DNA of 64,000 nucleotides from positions 1-64,000 of the forward strand of contig NZ_FQZF01000021.1 of the NCBI RefSeq assembly GCF_900141905.1. Direction: 5' to 3'. Shown here one piece after another: positions 8,289 through 16,624 of this stretch. The notes beneath the pieces were generated by a model, which did no database searches, was not told the origin of the DNA, and worked only from the letters and a program-made list of their open reading frames with translations. Position numbers and translations under genes: made by a program. The DNA is from Muricoccus roseus. GTDB lineage: Bacteria > Pseudomonadota > Alphaproteobacteria > Acetobacterales > Acetobacteraceae. Within the stretch, counting starts at the first letter, position 1. Each line of letters begins with the position of its first letter.

Positions 8289-10052
8289 GTGAGCGCCGGG
8301 GCCGCCTGGCGGCAGGCGACGGGGGAAGCCCCGCGCATCTTGCTGGTCGAGGATTCGGAGACCCAGGCGCTTCAGCTCCGCCGGATGCTGGAGAGCGAGG
8401 GCTTCGCCGTCACCCGCGCGGCCTCGGCGGAAGCGGCGCTGGATGGGCTGAACGGCCCGCTGCCGGACCTCGTGATCGCGGATTACCACCTGCCCGGCAT
8501 GAATGGCGACGAGCTGGTGCGTCGCATCCGGCTGAATGTCCGCGCCCGCGCGCTGCCCGTGCTGATGCTGACCGATGCCGAGGGCGGCGCGCATGGCGGC
8601 GATCTGGAGCGCCAGGGGCTGGAGAGCGGGGCCGATGCCTATGCCCCCAAATCCGCAGGGCGGGAGCTGATCCTGCTGCGGCTGCGCGCCCTGCTCCGGC
8701 GGAGCGCGAGCGACCGCGAGGGCATGCCCGATTCGCCCGGCGCCGGCTTCCGCCGCGCCCGGCTTCTCCTGGTAGATGACAGCCCGACGCACCGGCTCTG
8801 GCTCTCCACCCTGCTGGCGGGGGATGGAGACAGCGTGGTGGCCGTGGGCAGCGCCGAGGCCGAGGCCGCCGCCACGCGGCCCGCAGCGGCGGAGGAGTCC
8901 TGGGACGGGGTTCTGGTGAACCTCGCGGGGCTTGGGCCGGAGGGGCTTTCGCTGTGCCGCCGGCTGGACATGCTGCGCTCCCGCGCGACGGGCGAGCGAG
9001 CGGATTTCCGGATCGTCGCGCTGGACGGAAGCCGCAGCACCCCGACCGCCGCCTTCGAGGCCGGGGCCGACGACGTGCTGCCGGCCGAGGCGGGTGCCGA
9101 GGCCATCCGCCTGCGCGTCCGCGCCCTGGTGCGCCGCAAGCTGCTGCGGGAGGAGAACCGCCGCATCGAGGGTGCGCTGCGCGACCGGTTGCGGGAGGTG
9201 GAGCGCGCCCGGGCGGAAGCGGCCTCCGCCGAGGCGCGGGCGGCGCTGGCCGGTGCGCTGGAGCGGGCCAACACCGAGCTGGAATCGACCAACAAGGCGC
9301 TGCGCGACACGCAGGGCAAGCTCGTGCAGGCCGCGAAGATGGCCTCGCTGGGCGAGCTGGTGGCCGGCATCGCGCATGAGATCAACAACCCGCTCGCCTT
9401 CATCCTGGCGCATCAGGGCACGGTATCGCGGCTGCTCGCGCAGGTCGCGCCGCGCGTGACGGGGGATGCGGAGGCCGCGCGCGCGGTGGAGAAGGCCATG
9501 GCCCGGGCCGAATCGATGACGCTCGGTCTGCGGCGCATCCAGGACCTCGTGCAGAACCTGCGGAAGTTCTCCCGGCTGGAGGAGGGCGGCGCGCAGGAGG
9601 TGGACGTGCCGGAAGCGATCGGCACGGTGCTCGTGCTGTTGACGCACAAGCTGTCCGACCGGATCGTGGTGGAGCGGGAGCTCGCGGCGCCACGGATCCT
9701 GCGCTGCTCCCCGGCCCTGCTGAACCAGGTGGTGATGAACATCATCGGCAACGCGGCGGATGCGATCGAGGGGGCCGGTCGGATTCGGGTCGCCACGCGC
9801 GCCGAGGGGCCGGATTACCTCATCGAGGTCTGGGATAGCGGCCCGGGCGTGCCGGAACCCATTCGCGCCCGGATCTTCGAACCCTTCTTCACCACCAAGC
9901 CCGTCGGCTCCGGCACCGGCCTCGGCCTGTCCATTGCCTATGCGGTCGTGGAGGCGCATCACGGCAGCATTGCGGTGGATGATGCGCGCTGGGAGGACGG
10001 AGGTGGCGGAGCCCGCTTCACCATCCGCGTGCCGATGGAGGCCGCGGCGTGA
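8289..10052 (+). CDS. REC-REC-histidine kinase (CheS3-like output kinase)
   Basis: A soluble 587-residue kinase. REC1 (about 15-135) is intact: LLVEDS, acceptor Asp in [11 protein letters not shown], Lys in [10 protein letters not shown]2 (about 155-285) keeps the acidic pocket (LLVDDS) but has Asn where the acceptor Asp should be ([12 protein letters not shown]) and Ala for the conserved Lys (VLPAEAG), so it should not be phosphorylated. A coiled coil (about 290-350) leads to HisKA (His363 in [12 protein letters not shown]) and HATPase ([31 protein letters not shown]). Two receivers before a kinase, downstream of CheA-REC and CheB, is the architecture of CheS3 in the R. centenum Che3 pathway, where CheA3 phosphorylates a CheS3 receiver. 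GTG 8289 is 13 bases after cheB. The stop overlaps the next start as GTGA. Confidence 0.9.
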   Translation: MSAGAAWRQATGEAPRILLVEDSETQALQLRRMLESEGFAVTRAASAEAALDGLNGPLPDLVIADYHLPGMNGDELVRRIRLNVRARALPVLMLTDAEGGAHGGDLERQGLESGADAYAPKSAGRELILLRLRALLRRSASDREGMPDSPGAGFRRARLLLVDDSPTHRLWLSTLLAGDGDSVVAVGSAEAEAAATRPAAAEESWDGVLVNLAGLGPEGLSLCRRLDMLRSRATGERADFRIVALDGSRSTPTAAFEAGADDVLPAEAGAEAIRLRVRALVRRKLLREENRRIEGALRDRLREVERARAEAASAEARAALAGALERANTELESTNKALRDTQGKLVQAAKMASLGELVAGIAHEINNPLAFILAHQGTVSRLLAQVAPRVTGDAEAARAVEKAMARAESMTLGLRRIQDLVQNLRKFSRLEEGGAQEVDVPEAIGTVLVLLTHKLSDRIVVERELAAPRILRCSPALLNQVVMNIIGNAADAIEGAGRIRVATRAEGPDYLIEVWDSGPGVPEPIRARIFEPFFTTKPVGSGTGLGLSIAYAVVEAHHGSIAVDDARWEDGGGGARFTIRVPMEAAA

Positions 10053-11974
10053 ACGGGAATGCAGCACGAGGCGCCGGCAAGCGGCTGGCCGAGCCCCACA
10101 GGACACCGGCCCCGGCAGCGGGGCCGGAGCGGGCGACCATCCTCCTCGTCGATGACGAGGCGGAGATCCTCACCGCGCTGACGGACCTGCTCGAGGACGG
10201 GTTCGACGTCGTCTCCACCACCCGGCCGGAGGAGGCGCTGAGGATGCTGGCGGGCGGGCTGTCACCCGCCGTCATCCTCTCGGACCAGCGGATGCCTGGG
10301 CTGACGGGCGATGCCTTCCTCGAGCGTGCGCGGGCCTATTCGGACGCCGAGGCGCTGCTGCTGACCGGCTATGCAGAGCTGGACGCGGTGGTGGGCGCGG
10401 TGAATCGCGGCCGCATCGCCGGCTACGCATCCAAGCCCTGGGAGCCGGCGGCGCTGCTGGCCATGGTCACCGCCGCGCGGGACCGGCACGGGCTGCGGCG
10501 GGCGCTGGAGACCGAGCGCGCGCTGCTGCGCGGGCTGCTGGACAACCTGCCGGACGAGCTCTCCTTCAAGGATGCCGAGGGCCGTTTCCTCCGGCTGAAC
10601 GCCGCCAAGGCGGCCACGCTCGGCGCCCCACTCCAGGCCTGCCTCGGCCGGCGCGAGGCGGAGTTCCTGGATGCCGCCGCCGCCGCGCGCCTGGCCCGGG
10701 CCGAGCGCGCGGCGCTGGTCGAGGGCGCCGTGTCGGAGTTGGAGGAGCGGCATGGCCCGGAAGGCATGCCGCACTGGATGCAGGTGAGCCGCGTTTCGCT
10801 GGGCGGCGGCGTGCTGGTGACCATCGCGCGCGACGTGACCGAGGCGCGGCAGATGGAGTCGCGGCTGCGCCAGGCCGACAAGATGCAGGCGCTCGGCACC
10901 ATGGCCGGGGGCGTGGCGCATGACTTCAACAACCTGCTCACCGCCATCCTCGGCAGCCTTCAGCTCGCCGAGCGGCGGGTGGGGGAGGAGGAGGCGGGGC
11001 TGCGGCGGCTGCTGCGCAACGCCACCATGGCGGCGGAGCGCGGCTCGGCGCTGACGCGGCGGCTTCTGGCCTTCTCCCGCCAGAACGAGCTGGCGCTGCG
11101 GGCCGTCTCGGTGAACCGCCTCATCCTCGGCATGGGGGACCTGCTGGCGCGCACGCTGGGCGGCACGGTGGTGGTGCGGCGGGAGCTGGCGGCCCATCCG
11201 GGCACGGCGATGGTGGATCCCGGGCAGCTGGAACTCGCGCTTCTCAATCTCTGCATCAATGCGCGCGATGCGATGCCGGGCGGCGGGACCATCACCCTCT
11301 CCACCGCCAATGCGGCGCTCGGGCCGGAGGAGGTGCCGGAACTGGCGGCGGGGTCCTATGTGCGGGTTTCCGTGGCCGATACGGGCACGGGCATGCCGCC
11401 CGAGGTGCTGGCGCGGGTCTTCGAGCCCTTCTTCACGACCAAGGAGGTGGGCAAGGGCACGGGGCTCGGCCTGTCCATGGTCTATGGGCTCGTTCGGCAA
11501 TCCGGCGGCGGCATGACGATCGACAGCGCGCCGGGCGAGGGCACGCGCGTCACGCTCTATCTGCCCGCGGGCGAGGCCGAGGTGGCGCGGGAGGGAGGCG
11601 AGGCGCAGGATGCGCCGATGGCGCAGGACCCTGTCCGCGTGCTGGTGGTGGATGACGACGCCACCGTGCGGGAGGTGACGGCGGGCTTCCTCTCAGAGCT
11701 TGGGCACGAGACGGTGGAGGCCGAGGACGGCCAGTCCGCGCTGCACGTGCTTGAGAACGACCCCTCTGTGCGGCTGATGGTCGCGGATTTCGCCATGCCG
11801 CGCATGACGGGCGCCGAATTGTCAGAGCGGGCACGGGCGATGCGGCCGGACCTGCCGATCCTGCTGGTCACCGGCTATGCCGAGCTGGCGGCCCTGGCGG
11901 CCAATATTCCGGTGCTGCACAAGCCATACCGCCAGGCGGAGCTGGCCGAGCAGGTGGCGGCGCTGCTGGGCTGA
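10049..11974 (+). CDS. REC-PAS-histidine kinase-REC hybrid sensor
   Basis: A 641-residue soluble hybrid kinase. Domains: N-terminal receiver (about 28-145; LLVDDE, Asp in LSDQRMPGLTG, SKPW), PAS (about 160-270; LLDNLPDELSFKDAEGRF), HisKA (His291 in [14 protein letters not shown]), HATPase ([37 protein letters not shown]) and C-terminal receiver (about 525-640; LVVDDD, Asp in MVADFAMPRMTG, LHKPYR). Both receivers look functional. The GTG start overlaps the stop of the CheS3-like gene (GTGA at 10049-10052), so the two kinases are probably co-translated and could exchange phosphate. No DNA-binding or GGDEF output domain is present, so the final effector is not in this operon. Confidence 0.92.
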   Translation: MNGNAARGAGKRLAEPHRTPAPAAGPERATILLVDDEAEILTALTDLLEDGFDVVSTTRPEEALRMLAGGLSPAVILSDQRMPGLTGDAFLERARAYSDAEALLLTGYAELDAVVGAVNRGRIAGYASKPWEPAALLAMVTAARDRHGLRRALETERALLRGLLDNLPDELSFKDAEGRFLRLNAAKAATLGAPLQACLGRREAEFLDAAAAARLARAERAALVEGAVSELEERHGPEGMPHWMQVSRVSLGGGVLVTIARDVTEARQMESRLRQADKMQALGTMAGGVAHDFNNLLTAILGSLQLAERRVGEEEAGLRRLLRNATMAAERGSALTRRLLAFSRQNELALRAVSVNRLILGMGDLLARTLGGTVVVRRELAAHPGTAMVDPGQLELALLNLCINARDAMPGGGTITLSTANAALGPEEVPELAAGSYVRVSVADTGTGMPPEVLARVFEPFFTTKEVGKGTGLGLSMVYGLVRQSGGGMTIDSAPGEGTRVTLYLPAGEAEVAREGGEAQDAPMAQDPVRVLVVDDDATVREVTAGFLSELGHETVEAEDGQSALHVLENDPSVRLMVADFAMPRMTGAELSERARAMRPDLPILLVTGYAELAALAANIPVLHKPYRQAELAEQVAALLG

Positions 11975-11993
11975 GCGGGGGGAACGGCCCCGC
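11975..11993 (+). terminator. Possible weak hairpin at the end of the chemosensory operon
   Basis: Directly after the stop codon, GCGGGG (11975-11980) can pair with CCCCGC (11988-11993) across a seven-base loop. No T-run follows, so this is only a candidate transcription end. It lies in the 44-base gap between this operon and the convergent gene ending at 12019. Confidence 0.25.
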
Positions 11994-12018
11994 AGCGCAC
12001 CGGCGTTTCAGCAGCGGG

Positions 12019-12234
12019 TCAGGAGCTGGGCAGCGCCTCGGCATGGCTGGCGGCCGCGGCGCCGGCGAGGGCCGCGATTTCCCGCAGGGCGGCGAGGGTC
12101 AGCGGCACCTGGGTCAGTGCGCCATCAGCCCCGTGCAGATGCAGCGCCACCCCGGCCGGACCCTCCATCAGGGCGGCGGAATGGATGGGACACAGCATGC
12201 GCGGCTGGGCGGAGGGGCTGTTCGTCGGGGTCAT
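12019..12234 (-). CDS. Small hypothetical protein (71 aa)
   Basis: Not recognised. The frame encodes 71 residues, starting MTPTNSPSAQPRMLCPIHSA and ending in an Ala-rich helix (LAALREIAALAGAAAASHAE). There is no signal peptide or transmembrane segment; the two Cys/His positions in MLCPIHSA do not form a known metal motif. The reading frame has the strong G/C third-position bias of its neighbours, and a GGA six bases before the ATG on the minus strand is a modest ribosome site. It follows the VOC-fold gene by 93 bases on the same strand. It could be spurious. Confidence 0.4.
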   Translation of the reverse strand: MTPTNSPSAQPRMLCPIHSAALMEGPAGVALHLHGADGALTQVPLTLAALREIAALAGAAAASHAEALPSS

Positions 12235-12327
12235 GTCGATCCGGTCTCGTCTTGAGGGGGCACCGGTTCTTCCGGCGGACCCAGCATTCCGGATCGGTGA
12301 TGAACGAAGGATGAACCGCCCGGCCGT

Positions 12328-12702
12328 TCAGCCGGGCTGGCTGAAGGTGATGCGGTTTCCCGCGGGATCCGTGACCGAGAGGGTTCGGGCACCCCAGGGC
12401 GCGTCCTCCAGCCCCGGGCGGGCGAAGCTGTATTCCTTGGCCATCAGCCCGGCATGGAAGGCCTCGATGCCGCGGATGTGGAACAGGAGGGCGGAGCCCG
12501 GCGTGGCGTCGCCATGATGCTGGGAAAGGTGCAGCGCGACCCCGCCGAGCGAGACCTGGGCGTAGAGCGGGAGGTCCGGGGCGAATCGGTGCTCCCAGTC
12601 CCAGGAGAAGCCGAGGAAGTCGAGATAGAAGCCCCGCGTCGCCGGGATGTCGAACATCCGGAGGATCGGGATGGCTGGGCCGAAGTGACAGGATAGCTGC
12701 AT
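12328..12702 (-). CDS. VOC-superfamily (glyoxalase/bleomycin-resistance fold) protein
   Basis: A 124-residue protein covering the usual length of a single VOC protomer with two beta-alpha-beta-beta-beta modules: AIPILRMFDIPATRGFYLDF at the start of module one, and FHIRGIEAFHAGLMAKEY through VTDPAGNRITFSQPG in module two. The ending DPAGNRITF and the FYLDFLGF helix are typical of the bleomycin-resistance/dioxygenase branch. Candidate metal-pocket residues are His (LHLSQHHGD) and Glu/His of FHIRGIEAF, but the substrate cannot be told. It is divergent from the TRAP operon, with a 122-base intergenic region between the starts (12703-12824). Confidence 0.82.
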   Translation of the reverse strand: MQLSCHFGPAIPILRMFDIPATRGFYLDFLGFSWDWEHRFAPDLPLYAQVSLGGVALHLSQHHGDATPGSALLFHIRGIEAFHAGLMAKEYSFARPGLEDAPWGARTLSVTDPAGNRITFSQPG

Positions 12703-12824
12703 GAACGCAGCGTAACATCCACAAGGCTTCCACGCGCCATATCCCCGCTAGGCAGCGGCGGCCCGGAGAGTTAATGGCGAGTGGAACGCCCGCGCCGATG
12801 GGCGCCTTGGGAGCCGAACATCCG

Positions 12825-13943
12825 ATGAACCGACGTCGCTTCGTCGCGGGGGCGCCTCTGGCCGCTGCCGCCGCCACCACGCTTGCCGCGCCCGCCCTCG
12901 CCCAGTCCGCCCCGGAGCTGCGCTGGCGCTGCGCCTCCTCCTTCCCGAAGAGCCTCGACACCATCTATGGCGCCGGCGAGCATGTGGCCAAGCGCGTCGC
13001 CGCCTTGACCGACGGCAAGTTCCAGATCCGCGTCTTCGCGGCCGGCGAGATCGTGCCGGCCTTCGGTACGGTGGATGCGGTCCAGCAGGGCACGATCGAG
13101 TGCTCCCACACGGCCTCCTACTACTTCACCGGCAAGGACCCCACCTTTGCCTTCGACGGCACCGTTCCCTTCGGCATGAACTTCCGCCAGCTCAACGCCT
13201 GGCTGAACGCCGGCGGCGGGCATGAGGTGATGCGGGACTTCTTCGAGAGCTACAACATCGTCTCCCTGCAGGCCGGCAACACGGGTGCCCAGATGGGTGG
13301 CTGGTTCCGCAAGGAGATCCGGACGGTCCAGGACCTGCAGGGCCTGAAGTTCCGCATCGGCGGCTTCGCCGGCAACGTCATCCAGAAGCTCGGCGCCGTG
13401 CCGCAGCAGATCGCGGGCGGGGACATCTACCCCGCGCTGGAGCGCGGCACGATCGACGCCGCCGAGTGGATCGGCCCCTATGACGATGAGAAGCTCGGCT
13501 TCAACCGCGTCGCGCCCTATTACTACTATCCCGGTTGGTGGGAGGGCGGGCTGAACCTCTCGCTCCACATCAACAAGGCCAAGTTCGACGAGCTCCCCCA
13601 GCTCTACAAGGACGCGCTGACCAGCGCCTGCCGGGATGCGACGATCGAGACGATCGCCAAGTACGACGCCCAGAACCCGCCGGCCCTGCGGCGGCTGGTG
13701 GCGGCCGGCACCCAGCTCCGCGCCTTCCCGCGCGAGGTGATGCAGGCCTGTTACCGCGCGACCTTCGAGCTGTATGACGAGACGGCGGCGGCCAATCCGC
13801 GGTTCAAGAAGGTCTACGACCACTTCAAGGCCTTCCGCGACACCCAGCTCCAGTGGTTCCGGGTGGCCGAGAATTCCTATGACAGCTTCGTCTACCTGAT
13901 GCAGGCGCAGGAGCAGCAGCAGGCTGCCCAGCCCCGGCGCTGA
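12825..13943 (+). CDS. TRAP transporter periplasmic binding protein, TakP-like
   Basis: A 372-residue exported protein that would bind a carboxylate substrate for the membrane subunits encoded next. A twin-arginine type leader (MNRRRFVAG, then a hydrophobic stretch ending ALAQS) suggests Tat export and cleavage near residue 27. The body has the DctP fold: LRWRCASSFPKS, GDIYPALERGTIDAAEW and WIGPYDDEKLGF followed by a Tyr-rich PYYYYPGWWEGG. These last motifs are characteristic of the TakP branch, which binds 2-oxo acids such as pyruvate; lactate-type ligands are also possible. ATG 12825 places the RR motif at the N terminus as in TakP. An in-frame ATG at 12774 has a closer purine-rich site (GGAGAG) and is an alternative giving 17 extra residues. 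Confidence 0.92.
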   Translation: MNRRRFVAGAPLAAAAATTLAAPALAQSAPELRWRCASSFPKSLDTIYGAGEHVAKRVAALTDGKFQIRVFAAGEIVPAFGTVDAVQQGTIECSHTASYYFTGKDPTFAFDGTVPFGMNFRQLNAWLNAGGGHEVMRDFFESYNIVSLQAGNTGAQMGGWFRKEIRTVQDLQGLKFRIGGFAGNVIQKLGAVPQQIAGGDIYPALERGTIDAAEWIGPYDDEKLGFNRVAPYYYYPGWWEGGLNLSLHINKAKFDELPQLYKDALTSACRDATIETIAKYDAQNPPALRRLVAAGTQLRAFPREVMQACYRATFELYDETAAANPRFKKVYDHFKAFRDTQLQWFRVAENSYDSFVYLMQAQEQQQAAQPRR

Positions 13944-13954
13944 ACGGAGAATCC

Positions 13955-14503
13955 ATGAGGCCGCTTCTTGCCCTGAGCCGTTTGATCGACGGCATCAACA
14001 CCGTCTTCGGAAAGGCCGCGGAGTGGATGGTGCTCGCGGCTTGCGTCATCAGCGCGGGCAACGCGGTGTCGCGCTATGCGGCCTCATGGTCCTCCAACGC
14101 CTGGCTGGAGGTGCAGTGGTATCTCTTCGCCGGGGTGGTCATGCTCGGCGCGGCCTATACGCTCAACCGCAACGGCCATGTGCGTGTGGACCTGGTCTAC
14201 GGCAACCTGTCCGACCGGAAGAAGCTGTGGGTGGACGTTCTGGGGATCCTGTTCTTCCTCTTCCCCGCCATGATCCTGCTGGTCTGGATGACCTGGCCCT
14301 TCTTCATGGACAGCTTCGTGCGCAACGAGGCCAGCCAGAATGCGGGCGGCCTGATCCGCTGGCCCGTGAAGCTCGTACTGCCGCTGGGCTTCCTCCTGAT
14401 CTCGCTCCAGGGCTTTTCGGAGCTGATCAAGCGCATCGCCCTGCTGCGCGGCGTCGGGACCGATGCCGAGGTCGTGCTCACCTATGAAAAGCCGGTCCAG
14501 TAG
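13955..14503 (+). CDS. dctQ: TRAP transporter small membrane subunit (DctQ family)
   Basis: A 182-residue protein with four predicted membrane helices: WMVLAACVISAGNAVSRYA, LEVQWYLFAGVVMLGAAYTL, ILFFLFPAMILLVWMTWPFF and LVLPLGFLLISLQGFSELI. The motif HVRVDLVYGNLSDRKKLWVD after helix two is the usual DctQ cytoplasmic loop. DctQ bridges the binding protein and the large permease. ATG 13955 has GGAGA (13945-13949) five bases upstream. It lies 11 bases after the binding protein gene and 27 before dctM, so the three genes form one operon. Confidence 0.93.
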   Translation: MRPLLALSRLIDGINTVFGKAAEWMVLAACVISAGNAVSRYAASWSSNAWLEVQWYLFAGVVMLGAAYTLNRNGHVRVDLVYGNLSDRKKLWVDVLGILFFLFPAMILLVWMTWPFFMDSFVRNEASQNAGGLIRWPVKLVLPLGFLLISLQGFSELIKRIALLRGVGTDAEVVLTYEKPVQ

Positions 14504-14530
14504 CGGCCCTCCAGGACGGATACGCGCAGA

Positions 14531-15940
14531 ATGAACGTCGAATACATGCCGCCGCTGATGTTCGCGGGGCTGGTGGTCTTCCTGCTGATCGGCTTCCCCG
14601 TGGCCTTCAGCCTCGCCGCGGTGGGGCTGTTCTTCGGCTTCATTTCGATCGAGCTCGGCTATTTCACGATGGCCTTCCTCTCGAACCTGCCGCTGCGCGT
14701 CTTCGGCGTGCTCTCGAACGACCTGCTGCTGGCCATCCCCTTCTTTACCCTGATGGGCGCCATCCTGGAGCGTTGCGGGCTGGCGGAGGACCTGCTGGAG
14801 GGCACCGGGCAGCTCTTCGGCAAGATGCCGGGCGGCCTGGCCATCGCGGTGGTGCTGGTGGGCGCGGTGCTCGGCGCCATCACCGGCACGGTGGCGGCCT
14901 CCGTCATCGCCATGGGCATGATCTCGCTGCCGATCATGCTGAAATACGGCTACGACCAGAGGATCGCGACGGGCGTGATCGCGGCCTCCGGCACGATCGC
15001 GCAGCTCATCCCGCCCTCCCTCGTGCTCATCATCCTCGGCGACCAGCTCGGCCGCTCGGTGGGCGACATGTATGCGGGCGCGATCGGGCCCTCCATCCTG
15101 CAGGTCTCGATCTTCGTGCTGTTCATCCTGGGCGTGGCGATCTTCGCGCCGCACAAGGTGCCGCCGCTGCCGCCCGAGGCACGGACGGAGCGCGGCTGGA
15201 CCCTCTACTGGAAAGTGCTGCGCGGCATGGTGCCGTCGGCGGTGCTGATGTTCCTGGTGCTGGGCACGATCTTCCTCGGCCTCGCCACGCCGACCGAGGC
15301 GGGCGCCATGGGCGCCGTGGGCGCGATCCTGCTGGCCATCATCAACAGGCGCTTCACCTACGCCCTGCTGCGCGAGGCCATGGCGAACACCGCGCGCATC
15401 ACGGCGATGGTGGTCTTCCTGCTCCTGGGCGCGACGGTCTTCTCCCTGGTGTTCCAGGGCGTGGATGGCGGCATCTGGATCGAGCACCTGCTGACCCAGC
15501 TTCCGGGCGGGCAGACGGGCTTCCTGATCTTCGTGAACGTCTTCGTCTTCCTCCTCGCCTTCTTCCTCGACTTCTTCGAGATCGCGTTCATCGTCGTGCC
15601 GCTGCTGGCGCCGGTGGCTCAGAAGCTTGGCATCGACACGGTGTGGTTCGGCGTCCTGCTCTGCGTGAACCTGCAGACCAGCTTCATGCACCCGCCCTTT
15701 GGCTTCGCGCTGTTCTACCTGCGCAGCGTCGCCCCGCCGGAGGTGCGGACGAGCCAGATCTACTGGGGCGCCATCCCCTGGGTGCTGCTGCAGCTGATCA
15801 TCGTGGCCGTCGTGATCTTCTGGCCGGAAAGCGTGACCTACTGGTTGGACAAGGGCACGGGCGTGGACCCGAACAGCGTGCGCATCGAGGTGCCGATGCC
15901 CGATATGGGCGAGGAGGCACCGCCCATCACTTTCAACTAA
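14531..15940 (+). CDS. dctM: TRAP transporter large permease subunit (DctM family)
   Basis: A 469-residue, highly hydrophobic protein with about 12-13 membrane helices, the ion-coupled permease of the TRAP system. Family hallmarks include FFTLMGAILERCGLAEDLL near residue 75, GAVLGAITGTVAASVIAMG, SGTIAQLIPPSLVLIILG and the late segment VNLQTSFMHPPFGFALFYL. Length and motif order match intact DctM. The C-terminal tail (RIEVPMPDMGEEAPPITFN) is longer than in many DctM proteins, as often seen with TakP-type partners. The stop TAA is followed only four bases later by the GTPase gene, so that gene may be transcribed with the transporter. Confidence 0.95.
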   Translation: MNVEYMPPLMFAGLVVFLLIGFPVAFSLAAVGLFFGFISIELGYFTMAFLSNLPLRVFGVLSNDLLLAIPFFTLMGAILERCGLAEDLLEGTGQLFGKMPGGLAIAVVLVGAVLGAITGTVAASVIAMGMISLPIMLKYGYDQRIATGVIAASGTIAQLIPPSLVLIILGDQLGRSVGDMYAGAIGPSILQVSIFVLFILGVAIFAPHKVPPLPPEARTERGWTLYWKVLRGMVPSAVLMFLVLGTIFLGLATPTEAGAMGAVGAILLAIINRRFTYALLREAMANTARITAMVVFLLLGATVFSLVFQGVDGGIWIEHLLTQLPGGQTGFLIFVNVFVFLLAFFLDFFEIAFIVVPLLAPVAQKLGIDTVWFGVLLCVNLQTSFMHPPFGFALFYLRSVAPPEVRTSQIYWGAIPWVLLQLIIVAVVIFWPESVTYWLDKGTGVDPNSVRIEVPMPDMGEEAPPITFN

Positions 15941-15944
15941 GAGG

Positions 15945-16592
15945 ATGGGCATCCTGAGCCGGGCCTGGGGGGTGCTTCGCGGCGCCATCCCGGGCCTTTT
16001 CCGTTCCGGGGTGGCGGCGCCGGACTGGGCGGCGCGACGGGCCCGCATCCTGCTGCTGGGCCCGACCGGCGCGGGGAAGAGCGCGCTGGTGAACGCCATC
16101 CTGGGCGAGGACACGGCCGAATCCGGCTCCGGCGCGCCGGTGACCGCCGGAGCCCGCTGGCACGGGCGAGGCTCGGCCCTGCCCGTGGCCCTCTGCGACA
16201 CCCGTGGGCTGGAGACAGGGGAGAGCGCGGCACAGGTGGCGCGGCTGGAGGCGCTCCTCGCATCGCTCGGCCCCTCCCGGCGGCCGCATCTCGCCTGGCT
16301 GGTGATGAATGCCGAAACCGGACGGGCCTTCGGCGGGCCCGGAACCCTCGGCGCCCTGGCGGAGGCACTGCGTCAGGCGGGCATCCCGTGCGTGGTCGTC
16401 CTCACCCATGCTGAGCCGGGGCCGGATGCTCACGCCGCGCTCCGGGCGCGGATCGCGAACACCATGGGGGACGCGCCGGTCGTGGCGGTGAACACCCGCC
16501 CACTCCGCGGCGCGGACGGCACCGTGCTGCTGCCCGCCCATGGGCTGGAACAGCTGTGGGAAGCCTCCCAGCCCTTTCTTCCCGCCCGTTGA
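15945..16592 (+). CDS. Small P-loop GTPase-like protein
   Basis: A 215-residue protein with the core of a TRAFAC-class GTPase: Walker A GPTGAGKS (about residues 38-45), a G2-like GAPVTAG and G3 CDTRGLE. The G4 guanine-specifying NKxD is replaced by THAE (VVVLTHAEPG), so nucleotide specificity is uncertain. It lacks the C-terminal membrane/DUF697 segment of the related GTPase at 18261-19691, with which it shares HLAWL and GIPCVVVLT-like strands; it looks like a stand-alone paralogue of that G domain. ATG 15945 lies four bases after dctM but its AGAGG site abuts the start codon, so a downstream start near the Walker strand cannot be excluded. Function unknown. Confidence 0.78.
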   Translation: MGILSRAWGVLRGAIPGLFRSGVAAPDWAARRARILLLGPTGAGKSALVNAILGEDTAESGSGAPVTAGARWHGRGSALPVALCDTRGLETGESAAQVARLEALLASLGPSRRPHLAWLVMNAETGRAFGGPGTLGALAEALRQAGIPCVVVLTHAEPGPDAHAALRARIANTMGDAPVVAVNTRPLRGADGTVLLPAHGLEQLWEASQPFLPAR

Positions 16593-16624
16593 TCTGCCGG
16601 GGCCTGCTTTTGGGCCGGGCGGGG

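Noticed and set aside
10049-11974. A diguanylate cyclase output (WspR) for the chemosensory operon.
   Set aside because: No GGDEF motif occurs in this protein or elsewhere in the operon; it is a hybrid histidine kinase.
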